Shown here one piece after another: positions 31,470 through 39,822 of a stretch of DNA of 43,652 nucleotides (positions within the stretch are counted from its first letter, which is position 1; every line of letters begins with the position of its first letter). The DNA is taken from the NCBI GenBank assembly GCA_964394565.1, contig CAYMYA010000005.1, positions 1 through 43,652 of the forward strand, in the 5' to 3' direction. The position numbers were made by a program, and so were the translations under genes. Below the pieces are notes generated by a model. That model did no database searches and was not told the origin of the DNA. It saw nothing but the letters and a program-made list of their open reading frames with translations. Source of the stretch: CAIKHN01 sp964394565. GTDB lineage: Bacteria > Patescibacteriota > Patescibacteriia > UBA9934.

Positions 31470-32675
31470 ATGTCCTTTTCGGCCGTGTGGCGAAAAGAAA
31501 AGTGGCGAATGACTGCATTGGCGGTATTCTTCAGCGTGAGTGTTTCTGCGACGGCATATTTATTATTTCCGAATCAACCATTGACTGTTGCCGCTCTTGC
31601 GCCACGAGTGAATGGCGCGGTGGAATCGATGATTGCAGAGCGTCGTGAGGAAGTGCTTTCTCCTGGAGATGTTCCATTTGGCGATACGTCGACCATGAAT
31701 ATTTTGGTGCTTGGTATTGATTCACGTAAAGAAGGAAAGGAACAACATTGCGACGCAATCCACATGGTATCCATAAATATTCGGGATTGGACTGTTTTTG
31801 TGACGAGTGTGCCGCGCGGCACGTATGCGTACATTCCTCCGGGAACGTGGCAGGAAAATGAATATTACTTAGCAAATGCGTGCGCGTTTGCGGGGCTTGA
31901 GTATGGCGTTGAACAGATTGAGCGCATTGTTGGTGTACAGGCAGATTACGTTGTGAGGGTTGGGTTTTCTCAGACCATTGGTATTTTGCGCGCTCTGGAA
32001 CTGCCAACCACGGAAAGTTTGCAATGGCTTCGTCATCGGCAAAGCTATGCGATTGGTGATCCACAACGTAGTCAAAACCAGGCGGTATTTATGAAAGATG
32101 TTGCGTTGCGCATATTGGCAGGAAATGGCATCCCGGATGTGCTCTTTCACGTGCTCTATTCTTTTGTTGAGACAGACATGGATTACGCAACAGCAAAGAC
32201 GTTGTATGACGGCCTGATTGTGCACCAGATTGTGGAACGGCCAGACGATATTGTGCTCGAGATGAAGCCGCATTTTGACGTACAGGAAATCCATTTTGAT
32301 CCTGAGCATGCGGAGGCGCAAATTGCCGCGCTTGTTGCGAAGCTTCAGGGTCGACTTTCGCGCTTTGATCTCTCCAATAAAACATTAGCGGAAATTCAAG
32401 CAGACTTGGTGGAATATTTGCAGGAAGAAATTGCGTCTGGCGATGATATCGCGGCAATTGTTGATGAGGAGTTGTGGCTGCAAGTTGAAGATGCTGGCAT
32501 GCGTGAATCGTTGCAGTACGAATGTATCGAGCTGTATACTCGCGTGTTATACCGATCAGATCGGGACGCTGCGATCCAGCGCGTTGCAGATTATATTCTC
32601 GAAAAGCAAACGCAAGGTCTCATTGTCTGGGAACAGCAAGGCCGCTCGCTCCTAGAGTCTTTTCTTGCAAAATAA
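31470..32675 (+). CDS. LytR-CpsA-Psr (LCP) family protein
   Basis: This 401-residue protein has an N-terminal membrane helix (about residues 14-33) and an outer LCP domain: NILVLGIDSRKE near 83, CDAIHMVSINIRDWTVFVTSVPRGTYAYIP, with the SVPR arginine that contacts the polyprenyl pyrophosphate. LCP enzymes attach glycopolymers to peptidoglycan or proteins. The domain is shorter than usual and followed by a helical C-terminal region of about 130 residues without a recognised family. In context with the TagO/WecA-like gene at 36 kb, it fits a cell-surface polymer pathway. Confidence 0.85.
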   Translation: MSFSAVWRKEKWRMTALAVFFSVSVSATAYLLFPNQPLTVAALAPRVNGAVESMIAERREEVLSPGDVPFGDTSTMNILVLGIDSRKEGKEQHCDAIHMVSINIRDWTVFVTSVPRGTYAYIPPGTWQENEYYLANACAFAGLEYGVEQIERIVGVQADYVVRVGFSQTIGILRALELPTTESLQWLRHRQSYAIGDPQRSQNQAVFMKDVALRILAGNGIPDVLFHVLYSFVETDMDYATAKTLYDGLIVHQIVERPDDIVLEMKPHFDVQEIHFDPEHAEAQIAALVAKLQGRLSRFDLSNKTLAEIQADLVEYLQEEIASGDDIAAIVDEELWLQVEDAGMRESLQYECIELYTRVLYRSDRDAAIQRVADYILEKQTQGLIVWEQQGRSLLESFLAK

Positions 32676-32778
32676 ACGCCTCTATTGTTCACGGGCACGT
32701 TGTGTGAGGGTGAGGGAGTATTCTTTCGTAGCGTGTTCTGACCGGCGAGAAAACCGGGGAGGCGTTACAGACGTAAAC
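32676..32778. other. Intergenic stretch with a long-range stem
   Basis: aacgcctc just after the LCP stop pairs with gaggcgtt near 32758, closing an about 90-base segment that also contains a ccgg-cgagaaaa-ccgg hairpin. No gene is seen. It may be a 3' untranslated structure. Confidence 0.3.
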
Positions 32779-32812
32779 AAAAAAACGAGTTCCGGTTGGG
32801 ACTCGTTTTTTT
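32779..32812. terminator. Bidirectional terminator
   Basis: A 12-bp stem aaaaaaacgagt/actcgttttttt with a 10-base loop lies directly 3' of rpmB (minus strand) and after the LCP gene. Confidence 0.92.
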
Positions 32813-32817
32813 GTGGT

Positions 32818-33048
32818 TTATGCGACGAAATTGCGGAGATCGACGACGATACCATCTTCTGCCCATTTCGTGAGCGTGCGGAGCCCGCGGCCTGACACCA
32901 TAAGCGTCATTGGCTTGCCAGTCGCTGGATTCACCAACGTCTTCTTCTGCAAGTTTGGCATTTGGCGACGCTTGGTTTTGACGTTGCTGTGGCTGACATT
33001 TCGTGCTGTCAGTGGAGTTTTTCCGGTGATAACGCAAATCTTGCTCAT
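32818..33048 (-). CDS. rpmB: 50S ribosomal protein L28
   Basis: This 76-residue protein starts SKICVITGKTPLTARNVSHS, with the family's CxxTGKxP...GNxVSHS pattern (only the first Cys of the zinc-binding type is present), followed by KTKRRQMPNLQ and the C-terminal VSGRGLRTLTKWAEDGIV. It is a structural protein of the large ribosomal subunit. The start at 33048 gives the normal length; an upstream 16-residue extension is not family-like. Confidence 0.93.
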   Translation of the reverse strand: MSKICVITGKTPLTARNVSHSNVKTKRRQMPNLQKKTLVNPATGKPMTLMVSGRGLRTLTKWAEDGIVVDLRNFVA

Positions 33049-33137
33049 AAAATAGGAGGGTTTCGAATGCCGGCATGCTACCGTACGCGAGAACATTTGG
33101 CAAGTGTTAGCCCATGGCGACGTGTGGGTATGTAAAC

Positions 33138-33146
33138 TGGTATACT
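33138..33146 (+). promoter_or_regulatory. Extended -10 promoter of the 33.2 kb gene
   Basis: TGG-TATACT ends 9 bases before the ATG at 33156, so an in-frame start at 33114 would lie upstream of transcription. Confidence 0.65.
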
Positions 33147-33155
33147 TTTTGCATT

Positions 33156-34505
33156 ATGGAGGAACGAAAGGGAGGCCGTGCGCTTGCGCACGTGGTTGCG
33201 GTGAACATGGGGTACGGTCATGAACGTGCCGCGTTTGCGTTGCGGCATCTCGCGCCAGGTGGGCACGTCACTGTTGCGAACGATTACGAAGGCATTCCGG
33301 ATCGGGAGCGACGGCTTTGGAATGCGGGTAAGGGGTTGTATGAATGTGTTTCTCGGTTTAAGCATGTTCCGCTTGTAGGCACTGCAGCGTTTCATATTAT
33401 GGATGAAATGCAACGTATTCCGGATTTTTATCCGCGGCGTGATTTGTCCCGGCCCAGCTTGCAGGTGCGTCAAACGTACGGACTGATTCAGCGGCAGGGT
33501 TTGTGTCGGGATCTCATTCATCGTTTTGCTGAACGTCCGTTGCCAATTGTCTCGACGTTCTTTACCCCGGCATTTGCTGCAGAAATGCACGACTATCCTG
33601 AAGATATTTATCTTGTGTTATGTGATGCGGATATCAGTCGCGCATGGGTGCCGATGTACCCTAAGAAAAGCAGGATTAAATTTCTCGCGCCGACGGGGCG
33701 TGTTGCGGAGCGTTTACAGTTGTATGGCGTGAAAGAAAAGAACATTTTTCTTACAGGGTTTCCCATTCCGTACGAAACTATTGGTGGCGCGCATCGGCCG
33801 TCCTACGTGAAAGCGGATCTACGACGTCGCATGTGTAACCTCGATCCGAACGGAAATTTCGTTGCGAAAGCCCATGCATTTCTTGATGTCACGTTTGGCA
33901 CGCAGTTTTGTGCACAAAAAGCGCTTCCTCCGTCTATCACGTTTGCCGTTGGTGGTGCGGGCACGCAGCGTGAAATTGTTGCGTTAGCACTTCGTTCATT
34001 AGCAAACGCTATTCGTGCCGGAAAGATTGTTGTGAATTTGGTGGCGGGAACACGTCCGGAAGTGTATGCATATTTTGAACGTGAGATTCGGTTGGCTGGG
34101 CTCGTGAGCGCGCGGAAGGCTGGGAAGGTGACAATTGTATTCGAAGATCGTCGCCCAAAATATTTTGAGGCGTTTTCCAAACTCATGCGCACAACAGATA
34201 TTCTATGGACTAAGCCTTCGGAACTCTCGTTTTACACCGGTCTTGGCATCCCAATTCTCATGGCGCCAACCGTGGGGAGTCAGGAAGACTTTAATCGTGC
34301 ATGGCTGATGTATGTTGGGGGTGGTGCTGATGCACTTGATCCGAAATATATGCATGAGTGGTTGTTTGACTGGATTGAAAGCGGTGCGCTTGCTCGCATG
34401 GCTTGGAATGGCTTTGTGAATGCGCCGACGCACGGCGCGTACAGGGTAGAATCACTGTTGCGCGGAGATTCTGAAGTGTGGCGCGAGCTTCCAATTGTGG
34501 TGTAA
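33156..34505 (+). CDS. GT-B glycosyltransferase-like protein
   Basis: This 449-residue soluble protein starts AHVVAVNMGYGHERAAFAL, like the GxGHxxAA glycine loop of MurG and diacylglycerol glucosyl/galactosyltransferases. A C-terminal domain has TFAVGGAGTQREI near 265 and LWTKPSELSFYTGLGIPILMAP near 350, the position of the nucleotide-sugar site. Residues between suggest a large acceptor domain. Donor and acceptor are unknown; it is not a canonical MurG. It is followed by the flavoprotein gene after 4 bases. Confidence 0.65.
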   Translation: MEERKGGRALAHVVAVNMGYGHERAAFALRHLAPGGHVTVANDYEGIPDRERRLWNAGKGLYECVSRFKHVPLVGTAAFHIMDEMQRIPDFYPRRDLSRPSLQVRQTYGLIQRQGLCRDLIHRFAERPLPIVSTFFTPAFAAEMHDYPEDIYLVLCDADISRAWVPMYPKKSRIKFLAPTGRVAERLQLYGVKEKNIFLTGFPIPYETIGGAHRPSYVKADLRRRMCNLDPNGNFVAKAHAFLDVTFGTQFCAQKALPPSITFAVGGAGTQREIVALALRSLANAIRAGKIVVNLVAGTRPEVYAYFEREIRLAGLVSARKAGKVTIVFEDRRPKYFEAFSKLMRTTDILWTKPSELSFYTGLGIPILMAPTVGSQEDFNRAWLMYVGGGADALDPKYMHEWLFDWIESGALARMAWNGFVNAPTHGAYRVESLLRGDSEVWRELPIVV

Positions 34506-34509
34506 CACT

Positions 34510-35922
34510 ATGGGAACATTAAAGAAAACATCGCGTCCTCGTGAAACTGGGTTTGATGTTCTTGTTATTGGTGGGGGATCTGCCGGTCTTTCGGCTGCAT
34601 ATGCTGCCCGCGCAAAGGGTGTTCGTGTTGCGATGATTGCGGATGGTGTTTTGGGGGGAGAATGTCCAAATTATGCGTGTGTGCCCACGAAAGCACTTCT
34701 TGCTGCAGCCGGACGTTTTGACGATTTCCGTCGCAATGCTCTTGCGTTTGGCATTCACGCAACAAAACTTCGGTTCGATCTCCAGGCCATGATGGACCGA
34801 AAAAATGCCGTGGTACGTGCAATGACCGGTGGGAAACGCATCGAAAAGATTCTCGAAAAGGAAGGCGTGACGTTGTTCCGCGGCACTGCACAATTTTTAG
34901 ATGACGAATCCGTCAAGGTTGGCACGCACGTCGTCAGCGCAAAGGCGTTCGTGATTGCGACGGGCTCCGTGCCACGTATTCCCCCCATCGCGAATATTGA
35001 TACTATTGCGTATTGGACACCGCGCGATGTGGTTTCCATGGAGCATGTGCCAGAGTCTGTCGCGATTTTAGGCGCAGGCCCGGTCGGGAGTGAATTTGCA
35101 ACATTTTTCTCGTTGCTTGGCATTCCCGTGGTGGTGTTTGATGTCGCGGACCGCGTGTTACCGCGCGAGGACGCCGAAGCGAGTGCTGTAGTGCATAAGT
35201 CGCTTGCGGCGCGCGGCGTGGTATTTCATGGCAGTTCTAAAGTTCTTGGCGTCGTGCAAGAACAAGGTGGCATTCGCGTGACCTATCAGACGAAATCAGC
35301 GCCGCGCACATCACTTTATGTTGATCGAGTGATTGTTGCGTCTGGTCGTACCCCGAATGTCGAGATGTTAAATCTCGACGCCGCGGGAGTACAACGGGGC
35401 GTTGCTGGAGAAGTGGTATTAGCCCCAACACTTCGTGCAAAAGGCACCCGATGTTTTTTTGCTGGTGATGTCACGGGACTGATTCCGTTTACGCACACCG
35501 CCCATGCTGAAGGGCTCGTTGCTGGAGAGAATGCGGCGATGCTCGCGAAGAAGGGGAGAACATTCAAATCCGTCGATCTTTCCGTAGTTCCGTATGGTAT
35601 TTTTGTTTCGCCGGAACTCGCTTCTGTTGGCCAGACTGCTGAAACGCTTGCTGCGACGGGAGCGGATTTTTCGATATGGAGGTTTCCGGTTGGTGCACTG
35701 GGACGCGCGGTGATTGAGCGTGAGCGCGTAGGCATGCTGAAGATTTGTGTTGAGAAAAAGACGGAGAGCATTCTTGGAGCAACTATGGTGGGCGAGCGTG
35801 CGGGTGAGGTTATTCATGAACTTGCACTTGCTATGCATGCGAAAATTCCTTTCTCTACGGTGCAAAACATGATTCATGCCTATCCCACCATGAGTGAAGC
35901 GATTCCAGGAGCGATGATCTAG
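34510..35922 (+). CDS. FAD-dependent pyridine nucleotide-disulfide oxidoreductase
   Basis: This 470-residue flavoprotein has the FAD motif VIGGGSAGLSAAYAA near residue 17, the redox cysteines in GGECPNYACVPTKAL near 46 (CxxxxC), the NAD-binding GAGPVGSEFA near 187, FAGDVTGL near 310, and the C-terminal HAYPTMSEA with the catalytic His-Glu pair. It belongs to the dihydrolipoamide dehydrogenase/mercuric reductase group. No pyruvate or oxoglutarate dehydrogenase genes are near and no N-terminal metal-binding domain is present, so the substrate is uncertain. Confidence 0.88.
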   Translation: MGTLKKTSRPRETGFDVLVIGGGSAGLSAAYAARAKGVRVAMIADGVLGGECPNYACVPTKALLAAAGRFDDFRRNALAFGIHATKLRFDLQAMMDRKNAVVRAMTGGKRIEKILEKEGVTLFRGTAQFLDDESVKVGTHVVSAKAFVIATGSVPRIPPIANIDTIAYWTPRDVVSMEHVPESVAILGAGPVGSEFATFFSLLGIPVVVFDVADRVLPREDAEASAVVHKSLAARGVVFHGSSKVLGVVQEQGGIRVTYQTKSAPRTSLYVDRVIVASGRTPNVEMLNLDAAGVQRGVAGEVVLAPTLRAKGTRCFFAGDVTGLIPFTHTAHAEGLVAGENAAMLAKKGRTFKSVDLSVVPYGIFVSPELASVGQTAETLAATGADFSIWRFPVGALGRAVIERERVGMLKICVEKKTESILGATMVGERAGEVIHELALAMHAKIPFSTVQNMIHAYPTMSEAIPGAMI

Positions 35923-35942
35923 CGCCCATCACTCATTTCCCT

Positions 35943-35948
35943 TACACT
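35943..35948 (+). promoter_or_regulatory. -10 box of the 36.0 kb transferase gene
   Basis: TACACT ends 8 bases before the ATG at 35957, the recurrent leaderless layout. Confidence 0.45.
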
Positions 35949-35956
35949 GCCGCCAT

Positions 35957-37024
35957 ATGCCTTTTTGGTGGCTCGTACCTATTCTGACGTCCTTTCTCCT
36001 TGCCGCGTGGCTGACGCCTCTTGCGCGCTATGGTGCAATGCGATTTGGGGTGCTCGATATTCCCGATGGTCATCGGAAAAACCATATTCAACCCGTGCCA
36101 CTCATGGGCGGGCTCGGGATTGCTGCCGCATTCGCTATTGTCACGATCACGGTATTGATATCGTCGACCGCACTCACGAGTGGTGCAATCTCGGTGTGGC
36201 ATTTCCTTGGGTTTTTTTGTGGCATGCTCACTCTCGTGATTGGTGGTGTATTGGACGATCGATTCAATCTCCCCGCAGCGTATCTTTTCGTATGTATGGT
36301 TGTCGCAAGCGGTATGGCAATTGCGGGAGGCATTGATGTTGCAAAAATAACGAATCCTTTTGGTGGACTGTTTGTGCTCCCCTCGATTCTTGCATCGTTT
36401 GTGGCATTTGTGTGGATTCTTACCATGACGATGACGACAAAACTGCTCGATGGTGTGGATGGACTTGCAGCGAGTGTGACCATGATTGCTGCGCTCATGA
36501 TTGCTGCGCTTGCGCTCACGCCGACATATTTTCAATCAGACGTTGCATTACTTGCACTGATATTTGTGGCATCAGTGTTCGGATTCCTTTTGTGGAATTG
36601 GCCACCAGCACAGGTCTATTTAGGCGAATCTGGGAGTACGGTGCTTGGGTTCACGATTGGCGTATTATCTGTGATTGCTGGCAGCAAAATGGCGACGGCA
36701 TTTCTTGTGCTCGGCGTTCCGACTATTGATGTTGCGCTTGTGGCGGTACGGCGTTTGGTGGCAGGAAGGAATCCTTTCACGACCGCGGATCGACGTCATG
36801 CGCATCTCATGTTGCGCGATGCCGGGCTGCCGGCGTGGGCGGTGATGCTCGTGTATGGCACGATTGCATGGTTATTTGGAGTGACGACACTTGTGTTTGA
36901 ACGGTGGCAAAAGCTTGTGGTTTTAGGGGTATTAGCACTGGGTTCTGCTGTGGGCATCATGCTGTTGGCACGGTATACGCAAAAACGATCGCAGAGCATG
37001 CTTGACGATTCCCGCAAGGTTTGA
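35957..37024 (+). CDS. Undecaprenyl-phosphate sugar-1-phosphate transferase (WecA/TagO/MraY family)
   Basis: This 355-residue protein has about 10 membrane helices. Family sites: DIPDGHRKNHIQPVPLMGGLG near residue 35, GGVLDDR near 96, KLLDGVDGLA near 162, YLGESGSTVLGF near 218 (usually GDxGS; Glu replaces Asp) and the cytoplasmic RRHAHLMLRDAGL near 279. These fit GlcNAc-1-phosphate transferases that begin surface polysaccharide synthesis rather than MraY, whose loops differ. It overlaps no neighbour; the L21 promoter lies in its last codons. Confidence 0.88.
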   Translation: MPFWWLVPILTSFLLAAWLTPLARYGAMRFGVLDIPDGHRKNHIQPVPLMGGLGIAAAFAIVTITVLISSTALTSGAISVWHFLGFFCGMLTLVIGGVLDDRFNLPAAYLFVCMVVASGMAIAGGIDVAKITNPFGGLFVLPSILASFVAFVWILTMTMTTKLLDGVDGLAASVTMIAALMIAALALTPTYFQSDVALLALIFVASVFGFLLWNWPPAQVYLGESGSTVLGFTIGVLSVIAGSKMATAFLVLGVPTIDVALVAVRRLVAGRNPFTTADRRHAHLMLRDAGLPAWAVMLVYGTIAWLFGVTTLVFERWQKLVVLGVLALGSAVGIMLLARYTQKRSQSMLDDSRKV

Positions 37025-37029
37025 TAGGA
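37001..37029 (+). promoter_or_regulatory. Promoter of rplU
   Basis: TTGACG, a 17-base spacer ending in TGA, and TAGGAT make an extended promoter inside the end of the upstream gene. It gives an about 70-base leader with ccggc/gccgg enclosing gtaggg/cccttac, a possible L21 autoregulatory leader. Confidence 0.65.
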
Positions 37030-37105
37030 TTTTGGCACATTTTTGGCTTGTAACCGGCATCCAAGCGTAGGGACTCCCTTACCGCCGGCACAGCACAATA
37101 CCGCT

Positions 37106-37417
37106 ATGTACGCAGTTATTACGTGCGGGGGCAAGCAGCACCTCGTCACCGAGGGCCAGACGCTCTCTGTAGAAAAAATCGATCTCAAGGAAGGTGAGAC
37201 CATCACCTTTGAGCCAATGCTCGTCGCAAGCGACGACGGCGCGAGTGTGAAGGTTGGAACACCGTTGGTGACTGGCGCAAAGGTCACGGCAAAGATTGTT
37301 GAACACGGCCGTGGCGAAAAAATTTCCGTCATTAAGTACAAGCCAAAGGTTCGGTATCGCCGCAACGTCGGCCACCGCCAGCCGTATACGAAAATCATCA
37401 TTGAAACGATCGCGTAA
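37106..37417 (+). CDS. rplU: 50S ribosomal protein L21
   Basis: This 103-residue protein matches L21: MYAVITCGGKQHLVTEGQTLSVEK at the N terminus (usual YAVIxxGGKQYxVxxGD), GTPLVTGAKVTAKIVEHGRGEKI in the middle, and KYKPKVRYRRNVGHRQPYTKI at the C terminus. It binds 23S rRNA in the large subunit. No rpmA (L27) follows, although it usually does in bacteria; the downstream gene is convergent. Confidence 0.95.
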   Translation: MYAVITCGGKQHLVTEGQTLSVEKIDLKEGETITFEPMLVASDDGASVKVGTPLVTGAKVTAKIVEHGRGEKISVIKYKPKVRYRRNVGHRQPYTKIIIETIA

Positions 37418-37419
37418 CC

Positions 37420-37448
37420 AAAACTCCGAGCCTTGTGCTCGGAGTTTT
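37420..37448. terminator. Bidirectional terminator
   Basis: A perfect 12-bp stem aaaactccgagc/gctcggagtttt with loop cttgt lies between rplU and the convergent gene. Confidence 0.92.
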
Positions 37449-37449
37449 G

Positions 37450-38061
37450 TTATGTCCATTCTTGAATTTCGGTCATCGCAGCTTCAATAGGGTCTGCGGG
37501 GCGGAGCCGCGCGATTTGCGATTTTGTCATGATTCGTGTGTGTGGAATGGTGAGGAGGTATTCTGGCACGAACCATATTGGCGCATCGCTTGTCTCCCAG
37601 TTCTGGTGATCGAAACGGGAAAGATTCACGGGTCGTGAAAACGATCGCAACGTTTTCTTCCGATGTGTTTGTAGAAAGTATTCGTGAAAATAACTCATCA
37701 CGAGTTCGCGTACGGATCGATATACCGGTTCTCGGTACCGCAGAACGCCATGATTTGTTTTCGAAATTGCACCCCAGCATCCGTCGATCTGAAATACTGC
37801 AATCACATGATCTGCATCATCGTTTGTGGCAACAAGATCGAGAATGAGCGGTTTGAATCCGTGGAATTTGAGTGCTGCAGCAGCGAACACTGCTCCTTCA
37901 ACGCACTGCGCTTTGCGCTCGTGCATGACGATTCTGGGTGAATGACAGCTTTCATTGGTACCAATAATACGAAACATGAGCGTATTCACAAAGTCTTGAA
38001 TTTTTGCCGGGGTATTCAATGTGCGCAAGAGTTTTCGTTCTTCTATTGTCCATGCGGTCAT
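37450..38061 (-). CDS. Transglutaminase-like cysteine protein
   Basis: This 203-residue protein has QCVEGAVFAAAALKFHGFKPLILDL (from about residue 52), with the nucleophile Cys at the start of a helix, followed by DDADHVIAVFQIDGCWG, where His and the later residues fit the Cys-His-Asp triad of transglutaminase/papain-like folds. There is no signal peptide, so it acts in the cytoplasm. Its ATG overlaps the pyrH stop (ATGA), implying coupled expression. The reaction is unknown: peptidase or amide transferase. Confidence 0.7.
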   Translation of the reverse strand: MTAWTIEERKLLRTLNTPAKIQDFVNTLMFRIIGTNESCHSPRIVMHERKAQCVEGAVFAAAALKFHGFKPLILDLVATNDDADHVIAVFQIDGCWGAISKTNHGVLRYREPVYRSVRELVMSYFHEYFLQTHRKKTLRSFSRPVNLSRFDHQNWETSDAPIWFVPEYLLTIPHTRIMTKSQIARLRPADPIEAAMTEIQEWT

Positions 38062-38783
38062 ATCACGAGCGTTCCAATATCTTCGCCTTGAATAATACGC
38101 TGAATATTTCCTTTTGTGAGGAGGTCGAAAATGCGTATTGGGAGTGCGTTGTCCATGGCGAGCGAAATTGCGGCATTATCCATGACGGAAATATTCGGAT
38201 TTTGAATAGCATCAAGATGTGAAATGGAGTTGAGTTTTACTGCATCGGTGTGCACGTGCGGATCTTGAGAATAGACTCCGTCGACTTTCGTTGCCTTGAG
38301 GACGATATCGCAGCCGAGCTCGAGTGCCGTTGATACCGCAGCGGTATCCGTGGTGACGTATGGGTTTCCCGTTCCTCCGCCAATGATGACGATGCGCCCC
38401 TTCTCTAAATGACGCATTGCCCGTCGACGAATAAATGGCTCAGCAACTACGTCGATTTTGACCCGCGTTTGCAAGCGTGCTGGCTGTCCGAAATGTTCAA
38501 GAATATCCACAAGCGCCATGCCGTTCATGACGGTCGCGAGCATGCCCATGTAGTCAGCGGTTGCGCGTTCAATCATCACTTCGTTTTTCGAGAGCGTTGC
38601 GCCGCGCACGAAGTTTCCGCCGCCAACAACGATAACAATTTGCGCGCCAGAGCGTTGCACGACTTCGTGGAGTTCTTCCGCGAGCCCAAGAAGAAAATCT
38701 GCATCAATGCCGAATCGTTCTTTTCCGGCAAATTGTTCTCCTGAAAGTTTGAGGAGTATACGTTGTGGTTTGGGGGACGGCAT
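38058..38783 (-). CDS. pyrH: Uridylate kinase
   Basis: This 241-residue amino-acid-kinase-fold protein phosphorylates UMP to UDP. Visible family sites: ILLKLSGEQFAG at residues 9-20, VVGGGNFVRGA near 53, ERATADYMGMLATVMNG near 72, GGGTGNPYVTTDTAAV near 134 and KATKVDGVYSQDP near 163. Its length is standard for bacterial PyrH. The start follows the terminator of a tiny gene on the same strand. No frr or tsf gene is adjacent, unlike in many bacteria. Confidence 0.95.
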   Translation of the reverse strand: MPSPKPQRILLKLSGEQFAGKERFGIDADFLLGLAEELHEVVQRSGAQIVIVVGGGNFVRGATLSKNEVMIERATADYMGMLATVMNGMALVDILEHFGQPARLQTRVKIDVVAEPFIRRRAMRHLEKGRIVIIGGGTGNPYVTTDTAAVSTALELGCDIVLKATKVDGVYSQDPHVHTDAVKLNSISHLDAIQNPNISVMDNAAISLAMDNALPIRIFDLLTKGNIQRIIQGEDIGTLVI

Positions 38784-38799
38784 AGGCTATTTCAAAAAT

Positions 38800-38827
38800 C
38801 CCCACCACTCCTTGCGGAGCGATGGGG
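38800..38827 (-). terminator. Terminator of the small acidic gene
   Basis: The stem ccccatcgctcc/ggagtggtgggg with loop gcaa and two mismatches is followed on the minus strand by attttt. Confidence 0.82.
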
Positions 38828-38835
38828 ACATTGGC

Positions 38836-38958
38836 TTACTCAGCAACCTCTGGAGTTGCTGGCTCAGCTTCCGGAGCAGCTTCAGTGGTCTCTGGTTCAG
38901 CTGCTGGAGGAACGGTGGTATCTGCTGGCATTGTTGTCGTGTCTTCGCCATCGTTCAT
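38836..38958 (-). CDS. Tiny Pro/Ala/Glu-rich acidic protein
   Basis: This 40-residue frame (MNDGEDTTTMPADTT..., ending TPEVAE) is rich in Pro, Ala, Glu and Thr and is probably disordered. It is supported by an AATACT box next to the start and a strong terminator 9 bases after the stop, so it has its own transcript. A second in-frame ATG at 38964 touches the -10 box, which makes 38958 the likelier start. Function unknown. Confidence 0.55.
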   Translation of the reverse strand: MNDGEDTTTMPADTTVPPAAEPETTEAAPEAEPATPEVAE

Positions 38959-39040
38959 GGACATAGTATTGGAGTTTGGAGCCACTTAAGCTTGGCTACC
39001 ATATGTGCCAACTCACCATAGCAGAGATCGCAGAATATGG

Positions 39041-39694
39041 CTAGTGAAGTGTGGCGCCTGCATGGCGTGTGAAGTATTTCCGATGCGTATGGATTTTTGT
39101 ATGTGTGGTGAAATATCGTGGAATACACTCGAGCATATAGGTTGGAAGCACGACGATACCAAACGCGATGATGATCCACCATTGGGTATAGAATGGTGCA
39201 TTGTTCAGCGCAGGATGGGAATAGATGTAGTTGTAATTGTAGTCAACGGCACTGGATGGTTCGGTGAATGTGCGAATTGCAGTGTATACGGCAAGGAGAA
39301 TAAGTATTGCGATATTGAGCGATGCTAATGTCGGACGAATATGTCGCGTGGCAATCATCGCGAGAAGCGCACTCTGATGCATCGCGAGGGTAACGAAAAT
39401 ATTGAATGCATGTGTTTCAAGATCAATCGGGAAGCCGAAGAGTGGAGTATGAACACTCACCATGCTGATGAATGAGAGGGTATAAAGAAGCTGCCCGACA
39501 AAGATAATATGAATCATTCCTTTGGTACCTTGGGGGATGTTTAGGAGAAAAAAGAGTGCAAACACCGCGGGCGCGAAGTCACAGAACCAATAAAAAACAA
39601 AATAATTGGTAAAAAAGTTTCTTGCAATAATGAGCGCCTGAAGTGACAGGAAGGTGATCCCCCAAAAGAGATTTTCCCGTGTGAGACGCAGCAT
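39041..39694 (-). CDS. Multi-pass membrane protein of unknown function
   Basis: This 217-residue protein has about six predicted helices (for example near residues 6-25, 35-50, 58-80, 95-112, 120-137 and 165-185) and a basic His/Thr-rich C-terminal tail. It was not assigned to a family; the layout loosely recalls YwaF/TIGR02206-type proteins. An in-frame TTG two codons upstream (39700) is less likely than the ATG. Confidence 0.7.
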   Translation of the reverse strand: MLRLTRENLFWGITFLSLQALIIARNFFTNYFVFYWFCDFAPAVFALFFLLNIPQGTKGMIHIIFVGQLLYTLSFISMVSVHTPLFGFPIDLETHAFNIFVTLAMHQSALLAMIATRHIRPTLASLNIAILILLAVYTAIRTFTEPSSAVDYNYNYIYSHPALNNAPFYTQWWIIIAFGIVVLPTYMLECIPRYFTTHTKIHTHRKYFTRHAGATLH

Positions 39695-39767
39695 AGACAA
39701 TCCGCGAACTCTCTAAGGAAACTGTACCAGCTTTTGGGTATTTTGCAAGAGAATGCATGAAGAAATA

Positions 39768-39796
39768 TTGACTTTTCCGTATTTTTCTGCTATACT
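39768..39796 (+). promoter_or_regulatory. Promoter of the calcium-repeat protein gene
   Basis: TTGACT, a 17-base spacer ending in TGC, and TATACT form a strong extended promoter. The predicted start near 39803 excludes the in-frame TTG at 39799 and supports the ATG at 39823. Confidence 0.82.
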
Positions 39797-39822
39797 TTTT
39801 GGTTGATTTTTTATCGAAATCT

